Part shown: positions 57,801 to 64,000 of the stretch, one piece after another
Numbering within the stretch: position 1 is the first letter of the stretch
Layout: the number at the start of each line of letters is the position of its first letter
Position numbers and translations under genes: made by a program
Notes under the pieces: model-generated
Told to the model about the DNA's origin: nothing
The model's input: only the letters and a program-made list of their open reading frames with translations
Database searches by the model: none
NCBI GenBank assembly: GCA_023853785.1
Contig: JAJIRX010000590.1
Location: 372,001 to 436,000 of the forward strand
Length of the DNA stretch: 64,000 nucleotides
Reading direction: 5' to 3'
Source of the DNA: Psilocybe azurescens
Taxonomy: Eukaryota; Basidiomycota; Agaricomycetes; Agaricales; Agrocybaceae

Positions 57801-58857
57801 TCAAACACCATTGAAATCGAAACCAAAGTCTTACGGATCGCCTTTCAAAGATAGAGCTTCAAGCGCATCCTCGTGGCCCTGATTGTATGAATCTGACGGT
57901 ATGGTCATTTTTACTCTCTGATCTGTGACCATATTCTGATCTGGGATATGATAAGTAGGACACAGTTCATATCTTTTGTGCAAATGTTTAAGCCTTGCAT
58001 CAGACCATCAAGACAGACAATTTTTTTTTGATATTGACAATTCTCATCTCACCGATCATTTAGAAGTGGAGCGATTCCAAAATAGTGAATGCCAACCTCC
58101 AGAAATGAAACCTTTCCAACTCTATTTTGAAAGGCCAAGGACTCTTTGGAATCTACACATGGCCAAACTCTTTGCCACTGCACTGGTCAGACGTAAACCA
58201 GGTTTACAAGGACGAGAGGAAGAAATTGCCAATTATTTTATTACTCGTATCACTACCCTAAAAGACCATATGTCTCATTCAATGCAGAGGGCGGACAAGT
58301 CTCCAGATGCCTGCCAATTGCATTTAGCTGACAATTTGGAGCACGAACAAAAATAAAACAGGTTCGTCGTTGTCAAACAAAGGTATTTATTCAACCATTC
58401 ACGCGTTCATTTTCTAATTGTCCTTTTCCAGCTTTTTGAAACGTGTTTCACCAGTTGCCAGTTAGCCAGCAAGAAGCATCATGCAGAGGCAATTGACACA
58501 CTCGGTGAAGACAGGATGAGCTCTGATGAGTCCGATGGTGTGGGCATAAAAATAGTCAAGCTGTTGCCTTGGCATCATCCACGCCCTGTTAAACACAGTA
58601 ACCAATTCAGACCACTGTTTACTGACGCAGAATGCCTATGGGGAAGGCGACCTGGAGCCCAACCCGATGTGCGCCTTCGACCAATGCAGTGTCAGCCTGT
58701 CAGTACCAGGCCAGCACCAACAAAGTGGCCTTCCAATTATTATCACCCAATTTGGTTTGCATCGAAAACAGAGATTGAATTAGAGCTGCTGGAACCAAAG
58801 TCCCCAAAGCCTTTTCCTGGGGAATATAACAAGATTGATCCAAGCATTCATCACTAA
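54900..58857 (+). pseudogene. Long coiled-coil protein with conserved C-terminal domain
   Basis: Starts near 54900 (MAANFTQQLASLFAPP). A Ser/Pro/Gly-rich region is interrupted by an in-frame TAA at 55029-55031. Coiled-coil exons follow from 55370 to about 56700 (KHIDDIQKQLEKAKNDSEAQ, MDGLRDQAANDSAKQDKLRQ), then a Pro/Ser-rich region (57460-57880), a helical block (LYFERPRTLWNLHMAKLFAT near 58120) and a final block (LGEDRMSSDESDGVGI, PENYY-like WPSNYYHPIWFASKTEIEL) ending at 58857. The last two blocks belong to a multicopy agaricomycete family of unknown function. Introns are plausible (for example 55437-55497), but stops and frame changes suggest decay. Confidence 0.6.
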
Positions 58858-59520
58858 ATCTCTCTGATACACGACGTTCTGACACTATCAACTTGTTATG
58901 TGTCATTCTTAGTATAACAGTGACTTGTAAAATATTTTATAATGTTTTAATACATCTCTTTGCGTGTGCTCTTTGCAAACAAATTTCTCTGTGCTTTGTA
59001 AGATCTTGTCTTTTCTTAATATTTCCAGTCATCATTGACATTGCCTGCGGCAAACAGTGGCACTGTGTCATCGACCAATTGCTTTCTGAAAGGTGCTTTG
59101 GACTCACCAATAGCCCATGCTGTCATTTCAGAGTGTGATCAGTCTTCGCGAAACATGTGAGTAAATCGTGTCTGACGCGACTTGGCACACTCATGGCATT
59201 GATCTTGCTGAACGAGATGAACTAAGATAGCATATGCATGTCCTTCATTCAGAGGAGACATTGTCAATCTGTCATTGTTTTTCCACTACAACATCTCCAA
59301 ATGCAAGTAAAGTTAAACGATATATGTAAACCAAGGTACAGATATTTGACTAGGAGCATTCATGCCCCTTCCTCCTTGATAAATCCACTTTCTTTCATCT
59401 TCAAAATTATAAAGGCAAAAAACTAAGAAAAGAAGTAAAGACATCAGAAATGCACCCTTAAGAAAACTAGAGAATATCTCATGGCAAAAGCATATGGTGA
59501 CCAGGTGGGGTATGTTACGA
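58858..59520. other. No supported gene
   Basis: AT-rich spacer between convergent decayed genes. I see no coding pattern or repeat. Confidence 0.35.
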
Positions 59521-59529
59521 GGGCAACGA

Positions 59530-61140
59530 AAAAAACAGAGGGCTATGGGTCCTCACGTAGCTGGAGAGAGTACTTCCAGGATGACCCTCATTGTGATTCC
59601 TGGTTGTCAAAATCACAACCTGCTTCTCCCATAGGTAGATGGACCCATTAGAGGATGCTGCAATGAGGACCTTTCAACTTTCCCCTCAAGTGACTGCAAC
59701 AGCTTGGGTCATATGTGTTTCTGATGTCCAAGATATAAGTTCGAAAAATGTTCAGGGTGATGGAACAAACCAACCTTTATTGCTAGAAGTAAGTGTTTGA
59801 AGAACATAGTTGTTGGCTACATCAAAGATGTAGACTTTATTGGTGTGACTGCTGCAAACTGATAGCCTCGATCCTTCAATAAATTGGCATTGTTTGATGA
59901 AGTAGCAGTGCGTGGTTGCGGAGTCTCCTATGGCAAGAGACTGAACAGGCGACATATTGGGAGGTTGGTAGATATCAAAATTGCCGTTGTTTATCACGGC
60001 TGTTTGATCGCTCGACAAGGCAGCAGATCCGCTATGTAATTTATCAGCCATATGTAATGAGAGTTCGATACGAAATACTTACATCCCGCTAGCAAGTTTC
60101 TTTGTCCATAGTATATTGCCATTGGCGGCATCTCGACAATGACTGAGGCACTCATGAGTATTGTTAAATGATTAAGGGTAAATAACTTACACAATGCCGT
60201 CTTCCAATCCAAAAGAGAAAAGATTATGGTTGCTGGTGCCGAAGAAAATTACAGATGTGGGAACACCTGGTCGATTGCCAGGAGCTTCCCAGATGAGTCT
60301 CACCAAACCTGCTGAGAGCTCTTGGATAAGTATTGTGAATGAATGATACAACACATATATCTCACCGGCAGCTTCAATGTGGTACATCTTCACAGCACCC
60401 GAATAGCTGGAAGCTACCAGTCTGCCATTGACCTTGTCAAACGCCATGTTTTCAACTGTATTGTTTGGGGTGAAAAGTTGTGTCATGGTCCCCCGTTCTG
60501 CGAATGGCTGTGAAAAAATGGTAAGCAGCAGAAAATCATTGGGTTGACTGTTTGACCCACTTTGATGGACCAAGAATCCATGATAAACATACTTAGGCAG
60601 CCAACAACAGATCCTATGCACAGCACCGTTATGGCTTCCCTTGCAGGTGACTCAGCATATGCCCAGGCAAGGCAGGTAACTTGGCTCCAGCCTTTATTTT
60701 CCAAGACTTGTTCTGTTCGGAATGTTTCTGTGTTCCAAACAAATACCTTGTCGCTGTCACCTTAATCCTTGTTTTAGCTAGATTATACCAATTGAAGATA
60801 TGCCAGAACATATACCGGCAGCAAGCAAAAATTTGGCATTGTTGGAAAAGAGTAAATGGTCAACATTGTCGATCCCTGGGTTCTTGAGCTCTTTTGCGAG
60901 GGACAAATGAAGTATTCTAAGTCAAAAGTTAGCACAAATTATGTCCTCCTGGAAGGCATGTACTCGCCAGATTCATATCTTTGAAGTTAAACAGGGAAAT
61001 TGGTCTTGGAGCCGAGGGATCGATGAGTATTAGAGTTCGGTGCAAAAAGTGGAATGAGGGTGCTCTTGATTCAACATCCTGTTTATCTATAGTAAGCCAA
61101 GTATAAATGCGAGTTCACATCATGTCATTTTTGTCAGCTC
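59530..61140 (-). pseudogene. WD40-like repeat protein, multi-exon
   Basis: Minus-strand exons in order: RAPSFHFLHRTLILIDPSAP (near 61060), DNVDHLLFSNNAKFLLAAG, DKVFVWNTETF (near 60740), VTCLAWAYAESPAREAITVL, NTVENMAFDKVNGRLVASSY (near 60450), IFFGTSNHNLFSFGLEDG, and SRLSVCSSHTNKVYIFDVAN (near 59830). Blade-like patterns ending in VW, IF or LFSF support a beta-propeller. This belongs to a multicopy agaricomycete WD40-like family often found among repeats. Some exon joins keep frame with GT-AG introns; the end after 59752 is unclear. It may be intact but heavily spliced. Confidence 0.55.
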
Positions 61141-62060
61141 ACCTTTGGCACTGGATCACCAGTGCACCGTACTCAGCCAGTTCAAATCTTGTCTCCTTTG
61201 TCAAGTCTCCTTTGACACTGGATCCCCGGTGCTCAAAGTATCAATAAATTTCCATCATGTAGCACTAAGTAGCCTTTGTCTCTCTCTTCTATTCAAACAC
61301 AATCATCGTGCATTGCCTGTATATGGGTCCCCTTTGTCGAGTTTTCTTTGACTCTGGATCATCTGTGCACCAAATTTCTCCATCCAACTTCGGCTTCTTT
61401 TCACCCTTATTTTTTTCACAGTGCAAAGGTAATCTATCTTTGTCAATATTATGATATAATGCTATCTTATAGAGTATCTACTTTTGGCTTTGAACCCGTG
61501 ACAGTGTTTTACCATTTCATAGTGTGTTGTCGGAAGAAGAAAACGGAAACTGTGTGAAAATGCCTTGGGTGGTGTTTTGTGGTAGGCGGATTTTCATGCT
61601 GCTGATGCTGTCCAGCCGATCGCGGCATTGAAATCTGCTCTGTATAAAAAGTGTGAGCGCTCCAAATCAGGCCCCTTTCCGACCTTCCTTTTTCCATGTT
61701 ACAAAGGAATGTATGCAACAAATTCCTTCCATTTTGGGGATCTGAAAGGGCATTGTTTGAGGTTCCACACATGAGTGACATCTTGGCACATGAAAGCAGG
61801 ATGAAAGTGAGGGTTTATTCCAGCTGCCGATGAAAGATGGACTTTGAAGGCAAGTTGTGCAAGTTCTTGAAATACTGTACCCAATGTATCGTTGGTAAAC
61901 CCATTCCTTTGGCTTGTTCAGTGTATACATAAGAAAACTTGAATCTCGTTTGCAACCCAAGTTATCCTTCCCCTTTTCTCAATCTTAACTTATAACTGTG
62001 ACATTATACGACTATGGAATCCTTCATTAACGCCCTACTCCTGTATCACATTACCTGTTC
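61141..62060. other. No supported gene; short imperfect repeat
   Basis: Sequence near 61196-61232 and 61329-61370 shares CCTTTGTCAAGT-TTTGACACTGGATC-like words, a weak duplicated segment. Frames here are not convincing. Confidence 0.35.
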
Positions 62061-62064
62061 CTGC

Positions 62065-62952
62065 TGGAGTTGTTTCCCTGGTGGAGCGCTCCACTATATC
62101 AGAAGGACCCAATTCATACTTGGCATATCCCCACCCTTGAGTCACGTCTTCGCATCAATTTCTCACCAACACCTCGCCCTCCTCCACCTGTTCCTAAGGT
62201 AGGAATGCAGATTAACTGGGACTTGCAGAGACCTGCCTCTACCCCATCAACTGCTGTGGATAATTTGTTTAGGGCTGTTGGTACTTCTGTATGGGAGACT
62301 GTTCCGATGGCTGGGCCATCAACAGCCAGCCCTTCCATAGCAAGCACATTAGCCGCCCGATCTGTTGACAGCAAGTCCATCTAGCCCGCCCATGGCAGGA
62401 CCATTGAGTGCACCAGCTGGTCCTTCAAGAGTGGTCATAATCCCCAAGCCCATAGGGGAACCTGGTCGTCTGGGCTCTGGAGGATTTAATTTGGAAGCCA
62501 TCCTTCAGAACACTTACAACTGGACAAAGAAGGATGTGGAAACATTGTTGGTGAGAGTTCACTCTTATGTTACTGGGTATCTGTTCTTAATATCTCGCTC
62601 TATCTTGCAGGCTCATATCCGCGGGAAGCCACTAGGACACTTCAACTTAACGCTAGCTACTGCTCACAGAACCAGACGCTTATAAATAAGATCTGTGAGA
62701 AGGTGTGTTTCGTGTGACCTATTTTATACTTTCATGTGTATTGACTTCACGCAGGCCATGGACACTGACCACTGGCCTATATTGGCCAACTACAACAATT
62801 GTTGGCCTGTAAGGAGTGCCTTGAAACTCATCCTCAAGTACAAATCAGAAGCCTTGCGGTGGGTAGAAGGCAAGAGGGTGGTGGCCCGCATTAGAGATGC
62901 GATCGACAATAGAGAGAGGTCGCATGAGCCTAGCAGCAGTGATGAAGCATAA
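62065..62952 (+). pseudogene. Pro/Ser-rich protein with conserved helical C-terminus
   Basis: A Pro/Ser/Ala-rich N-terminal part (MAGPSTASPSIASTLAA, SSPPMAGPLSAPAGPSR) changes frame near 62370. The sequence GGFNLEAILQNTYNWTKKDV leads, across an intron near 62551-62610, to AHIRGKPLG, and, after another gap, to HWPILANYNNCWPVRSALKL and a basic tail ending at 62952. The CWPVRSALKLILK-type ending recurs in multicopy agaricomycete genes near transposons; its role is unknown. The frame change near 62370 may be a lesion or a missed intron. Confidence 0.5.
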
Positions 62953-64000
62953 GTTGTGGCACACTCATGGTTTTCTCTCCTTTCAACATTGTTTATTGTT
63001 AGCAGTTCGGGTTTGATACCCATTTACTTTCCTTTGTATCAATTATTACTTATTCGGGTACAGTCCTTACTTCATGGTATTCACAAACTCTCATATTTAT
63101 TGTCTCAAACTCACATATAATAAGACACAAAATGACGTCAGTTATTTTCAATGCATCAAAAGGAGGTTCTGTCCAGTGACAAAAGCAGGCCCACCCTCGC
63201 ACACCAACTTTAGTCGCAATCAAATCTTTTTGCATCTCCCGCCTGAAATATACAAGCCAATAATTCGAGGCAATTGCCTAAACTCGCTTTGGTGTGTTGT
63301 TGGGGTTGACATTGGTAGATCTATGCAAGTCTGCTTTTTAAACATAAGATTACATGTGCATTTGATTGGAGTATTTTCAATCATAGATATGTCTATGTAG
63401 GAGTGTAATCTTAATCAACGAAAACAGAGAATTTGTCTAACTTTGATATACAAGTACGATGGGAGGGATGAGAGGGAAAAGCATGTGAATGTAAGTGCAT
63501 GATGATGATATACAAAGCTATATTTCATGCCGATAAAGCCGAGAAAGTGGTTTTCAAACAGTGACGGCATAGAAATTGTCATTGTATGTCAAAGGTGCTG
63601 CTGTGACATTGTGACACTTTTCTCTTTGTTCCAACATTCTAGCAACCCATTTGCGCGCGACTTCAAGCACCTGTGGGATCTATCCATAAGAGCCAGTATC
63701 GCCCACCAAAAGAGTAGTCTAAAGTAATGAATACATCTAATACTTAGTTCAGTATGTAGCAATCTCTGCTATTAGAGTAAAGTAATTTGGATGTGTCAAT
63801 TCTTGATTGCTCGCTGACCAGAGGATCGAAAAATGGACCTTTTTGGCTGGGAAGCTCAAGTTCCGATGGAAAACACATACTTTTTTTGATGTTGCGGCGT
63901 TTGGGTTGGGATAATTCGTTCATGATCCAGAGTGCTTAATCAAGCTCAGCACCCATCGCGAGCATCGAGTTCTTCACTACCCATTCCCTCCCAAAACTAA
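62953..64000. other. No supported gene
   Basis: About 1 kb to the window end with only short, unconvincing frames. Nothing recognised on either strand. Confidence 0.4.

Overview
The window looks like nuclear DNA of a basidiomycete, most likely a mushroom-forming agaricomycete. Evidence: almost every gene is cut by many 48-80 nt GT-AG introns, and the families are typical of that group (FunK1 kinase, expanded F-box proteins with a Cys-rich N-terminus, ubiquitin-like ULD protein with a fungal N-terminal domain, fungal HNH_2 nuclease, Ty3/gypsy debris). All annotation is by eye from reading frames, splice signals and remembered family patterns; no search was run.

Layout. 0.7-13.4 kb is the most ordinary gene-bearing part: a frame-broken FunK1 kinase (+), an RWD-domain RWDD2-like protein (+), a PLP-dependent aminotransferase (+), an F-box protein (-) and an ethanolamine/choline phosphotransferase with eight exons (+). 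14.7-18.7 kb holds a decayed F-box pseudogene (+) convergent with a frameshifted F-box gene (-). 20.1-22.5 kb holds a ULD protein gene whose C-terminal tail appears to be written as eleven consecutive single-codon exons separated by twelve phase-0 introns of 55-72 nt; this is the most remarkable structure in the window.

22.6-39.5 kb is built from two diverged segmental copies (A about 22.7-28.0 kb, B about 32.4-39.5 kb). Each carries an unidentified conserved segment, a gene for a secreted Gly/Asn-rich repeat protein (intact in B, nearly deleted in A), a decayed plus-strand F-box 3' end and a minus-strand F-box gene (intact in A, frameshifted in B). Between them lie a dead MOV10/SDE3-like helicase (-) and an apparently intact HNH nuclease-domain gene (+).

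39.5-64 kb is repeat-rich: a degraded Ty3/gypsy retroelement on the minus strand (41.9-47.4 kb), AT-rich and G-rich tandem repeats, a low-complexity block (48.1-49.1 kb), then decayed members of multicopy families (coiled-coil/RING, SPT5-like NGN/KOW, coiled-coil with conserved C-terminal domain, WD40-like, and a Pro/Ser-rich protein). These look like hitchhiking or transposon-associated genes; no transposase is visible. No tRNA, rRNA, CRISPR array or origin was recognised.
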